DNA of 64,000 nt from Lentisphaera marina (lineage in GTDB: Bacteria; Verrucomicrobiota; Lentisphaeria; Lentisphaerales; Lentisphaeraceae). Below the pieces are notes generated by a model, which was not told the DNA's origin, ran no database searches, and saw only the letters and a program-made list of their open reading frames with translations. The translations under genes and the position numbers were made by a program. The DNA lies in assembly GCF_028745505.1 (NCBI RefSeq), contig NZ_JAQZZL010000002.1, forward strand, positions 124,001-188,000, written 5' to 3'. Below, piece after piece: positions 52,253-61,699 of the stretch. Each line of letters opens with the position of its first letter. Within the stretch, counting starts at the first letter, position 1.

Positions 52253-52957
52253 ATGGGAGATAAAATAGACACGATTTTTTGGGTGGAAACACCCGAAGGC
52301 GTCAACTTGAGTATGCGTTTGGCGAGCCTGCCAATACGAATGACGGCGTTTTTACTAGATCTGATTTTTAGAGTAATTATTTTTATAATTCTCGCGATCA
52401 TTTTAGGTGTGTTTGGTGATGCTTCACAGGGACTTTTTTTAGTTGCAATCTTTATTCTTTGGTGGTTTTACCCTGTCTTATTTGAAGTTATGCGTGGAGG
52501 GATGACTCCGGGCAAGAGTATTATGAAAATTCGCGTCTTACACGGCAATGGAACGCCGGTCGGTTGGCGCGCATCAATGATTCGTAATTTTCTTCGGGTA
52601 GCAGATGTGTTTGCGAGTGTTTGGGGGCTCGAATTTATTGCGATGTTCGCAGATAGTCGTAATCGCCGCTTAGGCGATTTAGCGGCAGATACGATTGTAG
52701 TTTATGCAGACAGTCAGAGATCAAAAGTATTCCTGCCAGAAGTAGAACCTTTATTACCTCCGGTGCCTTTGAATCCGGAAGAACAGAAAAGTTTTATTGC
52801 ATTTGGTGAGCGTTATCACTTATTGAGTAAACAACGTCAGGTTGAACTCGCGGAGATTTTAGAGGAAATGCATGGAGAAAAAGGTGCTGTAGCTGTAAAA
52901 AAACTCTATGCTTATTCACTGGGGCTAGCAGGTGGCGAGGGAGTGAAAGATTCATGA
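52253..52957 (+). CDS. RDD-family membrane protein
   Basis: The protein (about 234 aa) has an RDD domain: the MRLASLPIRMTAFLLDLIFR opening with its Arg and Asp, two hydrophobic helices, TPGKSIMKIRVLH, and RNRRLGDLAADTIVV. RDD proteins are small membrane proteins of uncertain, possibly transport-related, function. An ATG at 52244 three codons upstream is possible. The ATGA at its end overlaps the SpoIIM-like start. It opens the six-gene operon 52253-58900. Confidence 0.88.
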   Translation: MGDKIDTIFWVETPEGVNLSMRLASLPIRMTAFLLDLIFRVIIFIILAIILGVFGDASQGLFLVAIFILWWFYPVLFEVMRGGMTPGKSIMKIRVLHGNGTPVGWRASMIRNFLRVADVFASVWGLEFIAMFADSRNRRLGDLAADTIVVYADSQRSKVFLPEVEPLLPPVPLNPEEQKSFIAFGERYHLLSKQRQVELAEILEEMHGEKGAVAVKKLYAYSLGLAGGEGVKDS

Positions 52958-53919
52958 AACAAAGAGTTTTTGAAGACAAGAATCGCGATTTTTGGAAGCT
53001 TCTAGAAGATCTATTTAAGAAGAAAATAAAACGAGATGATGAATTAAATGACAATTTTCCCGCGATGTATCGCAGTTTATGTAGGCAACTTGCCGTCGCA
53101 CGAGGAAGAAATTACAGCCCTATCCTAATTCAGTATTTAGAAGAATTAGTAGCCTCGGGACATCAGCGCTTATATGGTCGACGTGGTGGCGCAGAGATGA
53201 AAATCATACGTTATTTCCAAAGAGATTTTCCTCGTATGGTGCGTAAAGAATGGAAACTCATTTTGTTCTCGCATGTCTTATTTTATTTGCCCCTCGTGAG
53301 CATCGCGCTACTAATTCAGTATTATCCCGACTTGGCACATATGCTTTTGCCAAGCGAGATGTTATCACAAATGGAAGAAAGCTATGATCCTGCTAATGGT
53401 CATTTTGAAGAAGTTCGCCCTGCAAGTCAAGATTTTATGATGTGGGGGTACTATATCCTCAACAACGTTGGAATAGATTTCCGTTGTTTTGCTGGAGGTT
53501 TGTTTGCAGGTGTGGGTTCTATTTTCTTTATGATTTACAATGGCGTGGCTATTGGCGGCGTGGCCGGACACATTACTCATGTCGGCTACGGTGAAACTTT
53601 TTGGCCTTTTGTTTGTGGACATAGTGCGCCCGAATTGACTGCAGCGGTTTTTTCTGGAGCTTGTGGGATGAAGTTGGGTTTCTCTTTTATAATGCCAGGA
53701 CTGAAGAGTCGTTTACAATCGCTAAAAGATTGTGCGGCAGATGCAATGACTCTCTTGTGGGGAACGGCATTTATGACTTTTTTGGCAGCTTTTATCGAGG
53801 CTTTCTGGTCATCTTCACCCTTGATTCCAGTCAATGTTAAATACTGGGTGGCCGCTTGTATGTGGTTAGGAATGATATTGTACTTCTTGTTTATGGGGCG
53901 CCGCCGTGGATCTGAATAA
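52954..53919 (+). CDS. Stage II sporulation protein M (SpoIIM) family membrane protein
   Basis: The 321-residue protein has an N-terminal cytoplasmic part and a SpoIIM-family membrane domain of several helices, including GSIFFMIYNGVAIGGVAGH and the PELTAAVFSGACGMKLG stretch. Outside spore formers this family recurs beside RDD, MoxR and DUF58 genes. It overlaps the RDD gene by 4 bases and the DUF4129 gene by 14 bases. Confidence 0.88.
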   Translation: MKQRVFEDKNRDFWKLLEDLFKKKIKRDDELNDNFPAMYRSLCRQLAVARGRNYSPILIQYLEELVASGHQRLYGRRGGAEMKIIRYFQRDFPRMVRKEWKLILFSHVLFYLPLVSIALLIQYYPDLAHMLLPSEMLSQMEESYDPANGHFEEVRPASQDFMMWGYYILNNVGIDFRCFAGGLFAGVGSIFFMIYNGVAIGGVAGHITHVGYGETFWPFVCGHSAPELTAAVFSGACGMKLGFSFIMPGLKSRLQSLKDCAADAMTLLWGTAFMTFLAAFIEAFWSSSPLIPVNVKYWVAACMWLGMILYFLFMGRRRGSE

Positions 53920-55420
53920 TTTACAGATTGCTTTACGACCAAGAAATAATTGGGAAGCCTTCGACTTAGGTCGTTCTTTGCTCAAGAAAAATTTGCTATC
54001 GATCTATAAGCCCTGGTTAGCGCTTACCGTGCCTTATACTTTATTGATGTTTTTACTATTCAAAAACCACCCCTTCTGGGGCTTTTTCGCCTTTTGGTTT
54101 TTTCTGCCGATCTTTGAACGCGTGATTATTTTTGATTTGAGTCGCATTATCTTTGGTGAAACACCAAGCACTAAGCAGAGTTTAAAAGAATTCCCCAAGG
54201 AGCTGAAAAAAGGTTTTTTCAGTTTGCACTTTATGTGGCGCTTCACTTTTTCGCGTTCCTTTTTAATGCCCATTTGGCAACTAGAAGGCTTGAAGGGGAA
54301 GCAGCGTAAGAAGCGTGTTCAAGTTCTGTCAGGATCTAGTACGAGTAGCAACTGCGCATGGAATGGGGTGATGTATTTACATATCGAGCAGTTGGTTGCT
54401 GCGGGTTTATTAACCGTTTGCTACCTTTTTATCCCCGTAGAAGTGAAAGGTGATATTCCCAGTAAAATCCTCGATTTAGATAGCTTCGTGTATTGGTTAG
54501 AGCAGTTGCCTACCTGGTTGTCCTTTTTTGTTTATGTCGTGACAGCTTTCGCGATGATTTTGATTCGTCCCTTTTATGTTGCTGGAGGTTTCACACTTTA
54601 TATATGCCGCCGAATGGTTTTAGAGGGTTGGGATATTGAATTACAGTTTCGTAGCCTCGCGGAACGTCTACAAGAGAAAAACCTTTTGGGAAATAAGATC
54701 ATTTCTTTCTTACTACTCGCTTTCTTTTTTCTTTGTCCTGCACCTGTTCATGCTCAATCGAGTGAAGTCGATCGCGAACTTGAAACCATCATGGCAGAGG
54801 AAGAGTTTAACGAATATAAGGATGTTAAAAAACGTCAATTTAAAGATATAGATTCCAGTATGTTTGATTGGTTATTTCGCGATAGCGAACAAGAAGATCG
54901 TGAAGAAAGTAATTTTGATTGGATATCAATGGCGGGCTTTTTCAAAGTCCTCTTTATTTGTATGATGGCAGGTGCACTGATTTGGCTTATATGGAAAATT
55001 GTCGTTATTGTCATGGAAGAACGAAAGCTCGCTAGAGTGAGTCCTCGAACTAAAAGCGAGGTGGTGAAATTTATGGGCTTGGATGTAAGCGAAGAGACCT
55101 TGCCCGATGATATTGCGAGTGATGTCAGAGCTATGTTGCAAGAAGGTGATATACGAGGAGCCATTAGTTTGTTGTATCGAGGCAGTGTCTTTCAACTTCT
55201 TGAGGCGGGCCTGAAGTTGCGTTCTTCTGATACTGAATTGGATTGTTTGCGTCGCGTTGAATCTTTTGGCCAAAGTGAGAAAAAATCTTACTTCAAAGAC
55301 GTAACCAATACATGGTTAAGAGTGGCTTACGCACATGATTTACCCGAGAACTCTTTATGTGAAGACTTGTGTAATCGTTGGGTTACTTTGTTTGAAAGCG
55401 AGATTGAGGTGCAATCATGA
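53906..55420 (+). CDS. Membrane protein with C-terminal DUF4129
   Basis: From a GTG at 53906 (504 aa). The N-terminal half (LRPRNNWEAFDLGRSL motif, about four membrane helices) is followed by an internal hydrophobic stretch ending in PAPVHAQ (264-284) that resembles a signal peptide. Another TM helix (about 343-370) and a cytoplasmic DUF4129 domain (about 420-500: EGDIRGAISLLYRGSVFQLLE) complete it. The internal signal-like segment suggests a fusion of two ancestral genes. Its role in the cluster is unknown. Confidence 0.85.
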   Translation: MDLNNLQIALRPRNNWEAFDLGRSLLKKNLLSIYKPWLALTVPYTLLMFLLFKNHPFWGFFAFWFFLPIFERVIIFDLSRIIFGETPSTKQSLKEFPKELKKGFFSLHFMWRFTFSRSFLMPIWQLEGLKGKQRKKRVQVLSGSSTSSNCAWNGVMYLHIEQLVAAGLLTVCYLFIPVEVKGDIPSKILDLDSFVYWLEQLPTWLSFFVYVVTAFAMILIRPFYVAGGFTLYICRRMVLEGWDIELQFRSLAERLQEKNLLGNKIISFLLLAFFFLCPAPVHAQSSEVDRELETIMAEEEFNEYKDVKKRQFKDIDSSMFDWLFRDSEQEDREESNFDWISMAGFFKVLFICMMAGALIWLIWKIVVIVMEERKLARVSPRTKSEVVKFMGLDVSEETLPDDIASDVRAMLQEGDIRGAISLLYRGSVFQLLEAGLKLRSSDTELDCLRRVESFGQSEKKSYFKDVTNTWLRVAYAHDLPENSLCEDLCNRWVTLFESEIEVQS

Positions 55421-56514
55421 GCAAGTTCTTAAAAGTTGCCCTCGGTCTTTTGTTTGCGGTGATTATTTACCTGATTTATTGGTTTATTTCCAATACCGAG
55501 GAAGTCGAGAGTAGGGAATATGTAGGTTTCCAAGGGGAAGCTAAAATCAAACCTTACCTCGCTTTGCAACGCTTATCCGAACGTCTGATGAATCACACAG
55601 ATTCTGAGGTTAACCTTTCAAGCTGGGGGCAGTTTTCAAGGGACGAAATCGTGTTTGTTCCCCTTGAGTACATTCCTACAGATATTAGCCTGTTCAGTGA
55701 TTTAGAGGAGTGGTTAAATCAAGGGGGAGTCCTAATAACTGGGAGTACTCGTAGTAGAAATGATTTTGAAGTGGACTTCTCTCCTATGCATGAGCGCCTA
55801 TTTGGGCTCAAGAGTATCGAGGGGGAAAATGGTAAACAGTTCAATCATAAACTGGGTGATCACACAGTACAAATGTTGAATGCCTTTTCTTGTGAGCTTA
55901 GTGGCTACTCAGAGGAATATAGAAGTGATGATGGGAAGCTGCTGTATGCAGTGAAATCAATGGGCAAAGGCAAAATTTATTTCTTCAACTCTCTACGAGC
56001 TTTTGATAATCGTAACTTGCGAGATCAGGATAACGCGGTGTTCTTTTTTAGTCTTTTTGATCGCGAAAAAAATATGGTACTCGCTACTCGACCAGAATAT
56101 ATGGGAGTGTGGTCTTGGATAAAGACTCGCGCTAGAATTACCTTGATCTTACTTATATCTGTGATTGTTGCATGGTTGCTTATGGTATCCAAACGTTTTG
56201 GTCCCTTGGCACTGGATAAAAGTGTTAATTCACGAAAAATTATGGAGCACATCAAGGTGAGTGGGGAGTATCAATGGCGAGCCAAGCAGGGTCACCTTTT
56301 AGTCGAAGAGTTACGCTTGAATATTCAAGAACTTTTAAAAATGCGACATCCTCAAACCAATCGTTTTTCATCCTCCGAGCAGACACAATATCTTGGCAAT
56401 TTATGTGCTTTAGAAAGTCAAGATGTTTTCTTGTCAATGACAGAGACTTACAAGACGCCGGAGCAGTTTTATAAAATAGTAATGATTCTTAAAAAAATAA
56501 AGGACTCTTTGTAA
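55417..56514 (+). CDS. DUF4350-containing membrane protein
   Basis: The 365-residue protein starts with an N-terminal TM helix (about 5-25), then an extracytoplasmic DUF4350 domain (LRLS-type folds such as LEEWLNQGGVLITGS, FNSLRAFDNRNL) and a second TM near 235-255, ending in a helical cytoplasmic tail. DUF4350 proteins regularly accompany DUF4129 and MoxR. It overlaps the DUF4129 gene by 4 bases (ATGA). Confidence 0.82.
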   Translation: MSKFLKVALGLLFAVIIYLIYWFISNTEEVESREYVGFQGEAKIKPYLALQRLSERLMNHTDSEVNLSSWGQFSRDEIVFVPLEYIPTDISLFSDLEEWLNQGGVLITGSTRSRNDFEVDFSPMHERLFGLKSIEGENGKQFNHKLGDHTVQMLNAFSCELSGYSEEYRSDDGKLLYAVKSMGKGKIYFFNSLRAFDNRNLRDQDNAVFFFSLFDREKNMVLATRPEYMGVWSWIKTRARITLILLISVIVAWLLMVSKRFGPLALDKSVNSRKIMEHIKVSGEYQWRAKQGHLLVEELRLNIQELLKMRHPQTNRFSSSEQTQYLGNLCALESQDVFLSMTETYKTPEQFYKIVMILKKIKDSL

Positions 56515-57578
56515 TGGACGAAGATATAAATAAGGACGAACAAGTACCAGATGCGGTGATAGACCTCAATACAGAGAATGATAGCGAAATCCAGGAAGAA
56601 AGCAGTGTTGAAGAGGAGGCTTCTTTAGCAATGGAGATGAGTCAAATTCTTCGCATTCGTGATCAGGTTCGTAAAGTAGTTATTGGTCAAGATAAGATTG
56701 TTGACCAAGTTTTAGCCGCATTTCTAGCGGCAGGCCACGTTTTGATTGAGGGTGTCCCAGGTTTAGGTAAAACGCTTTTGGTGAAAGCCATTTCTCAAAC
56801 TTTTTCAGGTGATTTTGCGAGAGTTCAATTTACACCAGATTTAATGCCAGCAGACGTCATGGGTCATGCGATGTTTAACATGAAAAACCAAGAGTTTGTC
56901 ATTCGCAAGGGACCTGTTTTTTGTAATTTATTGTTAGCTGACGAAATCAACCGTGCGCCTGCTAAGACTCAATCCGCTTTACTAGAGGTTATGCAGGAGA
57001 GTCAGGTTACGATTGAGGGTGAATCTCATAGTGTTAAACCACCATTTATGGTTTTGGCAACTCAGAACCCTCTGGAACAAGAAGGAACCTACCCTCTGCC
57101 CGAAGCTCAGTTGGACCGTTTTCTAATTAAGGTGAGTGTAGATTACCCTGAGGAGAGTGATGAATTAGAATTAGTTAAATTGGTGACAAAAGGACAAAGC
57201 CGAGAAAAGCTTGATGTGAGCTTAGTTGAAAATGTTATCAGCAATGATGAGGCGGAAGAGCTTCGTAAAAAAACTTCTGAAGTCACTGTTGATGAGCAAG
57301 TGGTTGAATACGCCGTAGCAATTGTACGTCAAACACGTAATTGGTCGGGGATTTCAGTTGGTGCAGGGACGAGGGGTGCTTTAGCTTTGATTCGTATTGC
57401 ACGTGCGATGGCTTTGATTTCTGGGAGAAACTTTGTTGTTCCTGCCGATGTTAAAGAAATGGCGCTACCCGTATTACGTCATCGTATCACTTTATCACCT
57501 GAGATGGAAATAGAAGGTTTTAGTCACGATCAGGTTTTAGAAGATATGTTAGATAAAGTTGAGGCTCCACGTTTGTGA
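56514..57578 (+). CDS. MoxR-type AAA+ ATPase
   Basis: The 354-residue MoxR ATPase has Walker A GVPGLGKT, the QFTPDLMPADVMG signature, Walker B LLLADEIN and NPLEQEGTYPLPEAQLDR. It has an acidic N-terminal extension of about 45 residues but no FHA domain, unlike its relative at 11664-12953. In such clusters MoxR acts with the DUF58 protein that follows; the start and stop overlap on both sides. Confidence 0.95.
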   Translation: MDEDINKDEQVPDAVIDLNTENDSEIQEESSVEEEASLAMEMSQILRIRDQVRKVVIGQDKIVDQVLAAFLAAGHVLIEGVPGLGKTLLVKAISQTFSGDFARVQFTPDLMPADVMGHAMFNMKNQEFVIRKGPVFCNLLLADEINRAPAKTQSALLEVMQESQVTIEGESHSVKPPFMVLATQNPLEQEGTYPLPEAQLDRFLIKVSVDYPEESDELELVKLVTKGQSREKLDVSLVENVISNDEAEELRKKTSEVTVDEQVVEYAVAIVRQTRNWSGISVGAGTRGALALIRIARAMALISGRNFVVPADVKEMALPVLRHRITLSPEMEIEGFSHDQVLEDMLDKVEAPRL

Positions 57579-58900
57579 AAATAAAGAGCTTCAGACCGGC
57601 ATATAGATTACTTTTTGTCCTATCTGTCGCTTGTGCTTTTAGTGTTGGCCAACTGTTTTATCCAGATTTAAAATGGTTGATGCTCAGCGCCTGTGCCTTT
57701 ATAATCTTAATTTTTGTTTTTGATTTATTGAGCCTGTGGCGTCAGCCCTTGATCGAGTTTGAACGCAAAGTGGCACATACGATGCCTTTGGGGGTTGCAA
57801 GTAAAGTGAAGTTGGCTTTGAAAAACCGTTCCACTCAAAGGTTTGATTTTGATTTAATAGATCATTATCCCACAGAACATGAGGTGAAGGGTTTTCCATT
57901 TAAAGTAAGTCTAGATCCAGGGCAAGAAATTGAATTAGATTATGCAATCACACCTCAACAAAGAGGGGATTATGAATTCAAACATTGTGAGTTGCGTTTT
58001 AACTCTCTTTTAGGTTTTTGGAATCGCTACTTCAAAATCAATGCCAGCAACTCTGTACGAATTTATCCAAACTATGCAGAAGTCATTCGCTATGGAGTTT
58101 TAGCAGCAGAGCAACGCCTCGCTCAGCTAGGTATCATGAAAAAACGTCAAAGAGGTTCAGGTACAGACTTTTTACAATTGCGCGAATTCCGCAAAGGTGA
58201 TCGTTTAGGGAGTATTGATTGGAAAGCCACTGCACGTATGCAGAAAGTGATCTCGCGTCAGTACCAGGCTGAGCAGGATCAACAAATCTTTTTCATGTTA
58301 GATTGCGGTCGTCGCATGCGATCGATGGATGGTCAATTATCTCATTTTGACCACACCCTTAACGCGATGCTTTTGTTGACTTATGTGGCTTCAAGGCAAG
58401 GCGATGCCGTTGGTATGATGACCTATGGGACAAAAGAACAGCGACGCTTTTTACCTGTCAAAAAATCGGTTAATAATGTGAACCGCTTCCTAACGGGTCT
58501 TTATGATTTACACCCCAGTACGATGGAGGGTGATTCGGCTGCCGCGGTGCAAGAATTGAAGAAAGTCCTAAAGAAGCGAGCCTTGATTATTGTTTTGACC
58601 AACATGAGAGATCAACAAGATCCTGAAATGTTGGAGTCTTTGAAAGCCTTGCGGAAATCGCACTTAGTGGTTTTTGTCGCATTACGAGAAGAAGTTTTTG
58701 CTGAACAAGAGCAAGCAGATATTAAAGATTTCAAAGAGGCACTTACTTACACAGCACTGAACCAATTTCTCCGTGGTAGAAAAAAAGCTCTCGAATCCAT
58801 GCAGGGTAATCAAATTATCACTTTAGATGTGTCTCCAACTCAGCTTCACACAAAATTAGTGAATTGTTACCTGGAGATTAAAAATTCTGCAGCTCTATAG
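57575..58900 (+). CDS. DUF58 protein (MoxR partner)
   Basis: The 441-residue protein starts at GTG overlapping the MoxR stop (GTGA). Two N-terminal TM helices (about 10-50) are followed by the DUF58 core: GSGTDFLQLREFRKGDRLGSIDWKATAR, then a vWA-like domain with FFMLDCGRRMRSM in place of a full MIDAS DxSxS. DUF58 proteins are the usual MoxR partners, but their biochemical role is poorly known. Its stop overlaps by 6 bases the end of the convergent roadblock-domain gene. Confidence 0.92.
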   Translation: MKIKSFRPAYRLLFVLSVACAFSVGQLFYPDLKWLMLSACAFIILIFVFDLLSLWRQPLIEFERKVAHTMPLGVASKVKLALKNRSTQRFDFDLIDHYPTEHEVKGFPFKVSLDPGQEIELDYAITPQQRGDYEFKHCELRFNSLLGFWNRYFKINASNSVRIYPNYAEVIRYGVLAAEQRLAQLGIMKKRQRGSGTDFLQLREFRKGDRLGSIDWKATARMQKVISRQYQAEQDQQIFFMLDCGRRMRSMDGQLSHFDHTLNAMLLLTYVASRQGDAVGMMTYGTKEQRRFLPVKKSVNNVNRFLTGLYDLHPSTMEGDSAAAVQELKKVLKKRALIIVLTNMRDQQDPEMLESLKALRKSHLVVFVALREEVFAEQEQADIKDFKEALTYTALNQFLRGRKKALESMQGNQIITLDVSPTQLHTKLVNCYLEIKNSAAL

Positions 58901-61582
58901 AATTAGGCGATAAGAGAAGTACCAAGCTACTAAATCACGTAGACCATGTAGGAATTTAAGTTGATTTGTATTTGGCCATGGAGAGCTATGGATGCAGGTG
59001 AAGAATACATTACCTGCAATACTAACTGATAGGCAACTATCACCCAAATAGAATGAGAAGTCGTCGGCTTGATGGATGTTGGTGTTTTCGAGAAATTCTT
59101 TTTTCGTGGAGATGAGTTTAGGTATGTAAGCAGCCAACTCTTCTTTGTCGATACTATTTGTCGTGCCGCAGTCAGTGATATTTAAGCCATCTAAAGTCGA
59201 GAGCATAATGAAATCAAACTCACACTTGTCTTTCAATTGCTTAATAAAAGTATTTACGGTGGCGTCATTAGTCTCACCCGCAATCGAGAATAAATATGTT
59301 TCTTTTTGAATGTGGTATTCTTTAGGGCTCAAGCCAGTGAGAGTCTGATATTCATCGTCACTGAGTTCGGCTTGGTGCTTTAGGCTCTCGAGGCTAGGGT
59401 ATGGTTCAGTACGGGCGTCTAAAACTTTTTTGGCTAAGCTTTCATCACAGATAAGTAATAATTCTTCAAGTGAGCATTGGTTGATGCGGATCCCGTTTGG
59501 CGCTACAGATGATGATTCTTGGACATGTGGATGATTTGACTTTTTTGTGGCTTTGCGTTCGGGTGGCGTAGCGTTGGGGATAGCATGGGGGTTGAGTGAT
59601 TGCTCACGATTTTCGATGAGGTTATGTAGCTCCATGTCGTATTCATTGGATGCCACAGTTTTTGGCTTAGGAGGTTTACGGAAATGTGGATTTTGTCTAC
59701 CTTTTCCAGCTTTTTTTCCAACTACATCATCTTCTACCTCAAGGTTGACGAAATCGAGAGATGTGTTTTCCTTAACAAGTGATTCCTGTATGGGAGGAGC
59801 TTCTTTAATCTCATCAGCCTTACTTAAGCCAATATGAATAGTTTTGTGTGTCTTGATATCATTACTTAAGCCACTTTTATCTTCCTCAAGTACGGCGGTG
59901 TCATGGGGGTTAAGTTCTTCATCTTCGGTGTCGCTTCCTTGGAGGAAACTCATGATAGATGAATTTGCTCCAATAAGATCATCCATTAAACCGCCTTCTT
60001 CCTCAGAGGAGTATACGCGTGTTTCATCATCTTGTATAGATGTGCTGATTTTCTCGTGTAGGGGTTCTTCAACAACACTTATTTCGTCAACAGTAGTATT
60101 GCTTTCTTCTTCAACTTCGTCTTCAATACTTTCTAGTTGGGGTTCCATGTTGGCTGACTGAGCCAGTTCTTCTATTTGTTCCTCGGTAAAAACATTATCC
60201 ATTTCAAGAAGAATATTGTCAAGTTCTTGAACTTGATCTTGGACATACCAATCAGTAGGTATGAGTGTTAAGATATCGCTTAAAGGCAGTTCTAAATCGC
60301 CTACTTTTTGACTTCCATTTGGAAGGTTCAGAAAACTGTGGATTTTAGCTTGTGGAATCTTGCAAGAACCCTCCTTGATTAAATCGAGTAGGTCCTGTTG
60401 AGTGATTTCTAAAAAGTCTTCTGCTTGAAATTCATGAGAGTTTGTATCGATTTTACCTAAGATGTACTCTGCGGTGAATGAGATGCATTGAGCATAAATG
60501 ACGATGTCTCCTGGGGGACGAGTGTACATGCAGACGGTCTGCTTAGGGTCTTCTAATATAAGTTCTACGGCATCATTAGGGTTCGGTGTCGATAGATCAA
60601 AATCAGTTTTCTGATTTCTTGAAGATTTATCATTGGTTTTAGGGGTCAGACACTCTGTGACTTCCTCAATTTGATTAGGTTCAGATTCATCCACTTCAAC
60701 AACTAAAGTATCTTGCTCCGTTTCTTGAATGTCAAAAATCGAACTAGTTTTGCGCCTTAATTTATTCTGCTCAGGTTGTGTGGAGAAAGCAGGATTTTGC
60801 TTAATAGCTTGTGGCTTGGCGGCTTCCCCTTTTTCTTTGTCCCAAAAATCACTTACTGAAAACTGAGCAGTTTCTGGGCATTGAGCTTGAGATGAACTGA
60901 TGAAATCAGGTGATTTTGGTAATTCCATTTCCTGAGTGATTGCCATGTCGGGATCGTTATTTGTCGGGGGTTTAGGAAGAACAGTAGGCTTAGATAGTTT
61001 GTTGTCATCTTGACGTTGTAGTACATTGATCTTAGGAGTTTCTTCCTCTTGAGCAGTGGGGTGTTCTAAGTCAAAGGGGTTATCCATATCGGCAATAGTA
61101 TCTTCGAGTGCACAAGATTGATATGGATTGATAAGCCAATTTTTTGGGATGACTTCCAAGAGTTCGTCTAAAGGCAGTTCGGTTACGTCTGTAGAATGAT
61201 AGCCTTCTGAGGTTACGAGAGTATTGGGCAAGAGGCAGGCAAGTGGACCAACGGTAATTTTAAAAGCCCCCTGTTTGAGAACATTGAGGACATCGTCCTT
61301 ATTAAATGCGGTGGTTGGCTCCGCACTTTCCAATTGATTGTGCCAATTTTGATGAAGGTATTCTTTGGGTAAAGCTTCGATAATCGTCAAAGTGGGTACG
61401 CTAAGAGTATCGCCGTTAACCGACATAACGACTTCATGGTGTGGAGGCAAGTCCTGCGGATTAACCTCTTTATTCATGGATTGATTGAAACTTACAGAAG
61501 GAGGGGCGTCCGGCATTTTGGTAGTTTTACCACGACGGAGTACGGGGTCGTTGCTGTGTTGATGGTTATTCTTAAATCCCAT
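58895..61582 (-). CDS. Large repeat protein with HhH and roadblock/LC7-like C-terminus
   Basis: The 895-residue protein is mostly acidic and disordered-looking, with no signal peptide. Two related modules lie at about 49-170 and 345-465, sharing a core like D-x-L-x-x-I/L-K-x-G-x-x-K-I, then ELPLxxIL/VIP and a short tail ending MDNPF or MDNVF. Residues about 698-755 look like a helix-hairpin-helix segment, and 770-895 has the fold pattern of a roadblock/LC7 domain (FDFIMLSTLDGLNITDCG, then DFSFYLGDSCLSVSIAGNVFF). Roadblock domains often partner small GTPases of the MglA type. No MglA is adjacent. I do not recognise the overall family. Confidence 0.6.
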   Translation of the reverse strand: MGFKNNHQHSNDPVLRRGKTTKMPDAPPSVSFNQSMNKEVNPQDLPPHHEVVMSVNGDTLSVPTLTIIEALPKEYLHQNWHNQLESAEPTTAFNKDDVLNVLKQGAFKITVGPLACLLPNTLVTSEGYHSTDVTELPLDELLEVIPKNWLINPYQSCALEDTIADMDNPFDLEHPTAQEEETPKINVLQRQDDNKLSKPTVLPKPPTNNDPDMAITQEMELPKSPDFISSSQAQCPETAQFSVSDFWDKEKGEAAKPQAIKQNPAFSTQPEQNKLRRKTSSIFDIQETEQDTLVVEVDESEPNQIEEVTECLTPKTNDKSSRNQKTDFDLSTPNPNDAVELILEDPKQTVCMYTRPPGDIVIYAQCISFTAEYILGKIDTNSHEFQAEDFLEITQQDLLDLIKEGSCKIPQAKIHSFLNLPNGSQKVGDLELPLSDILTLIPTDWYVQDQVQELDNILLEMDNVFTEEQIEELAQSANMEPQLESIEDEVEEESNTTVDEISVVEEPLHEKISTSIQDDETRVYSSEEEGGLMDDLIGANSSIMSFLQGSDTEDEELNPHDTAVLEEDKSGLSNDIKTHKTIHIGLSKADEIKEAPPIQESLVKENTSLDFVNLEVEDDVVGKKAGKGRQNPHFRKPPKPKTVASNEYDMELHNLIENREQSLNPHAIPNATPPERKATKKSNHPHVQESSSVAPNGIRINQCSLEELLLICDESLAKKVLDARTEPYPSLESLKHQAELSDDEYQTLTGLSPKEYHIQKETYLFSIAGETNDATVNTFIKQLKDKCEFDFIMLSTLDGLNITDCGTTNSIDKEELAAYIPKLISTKKEFLENTNIHQADDFSFYLGDSCLSVSIAGNVFFTCIHSSPWPNTNQLKFLHGLRDLVAWYFSYRLIL

Positions 61583-61699
61583 AGATCATTCCCAAGTTTT
61601 CATATTCTTCTAATAGTTTATAGGAACAGAAGAATAAAATCAAGAATTGAAGAGCTTAGGAAGCTCCTTTTAGAACTAATTAAAGATGCAAGGTAGTTC

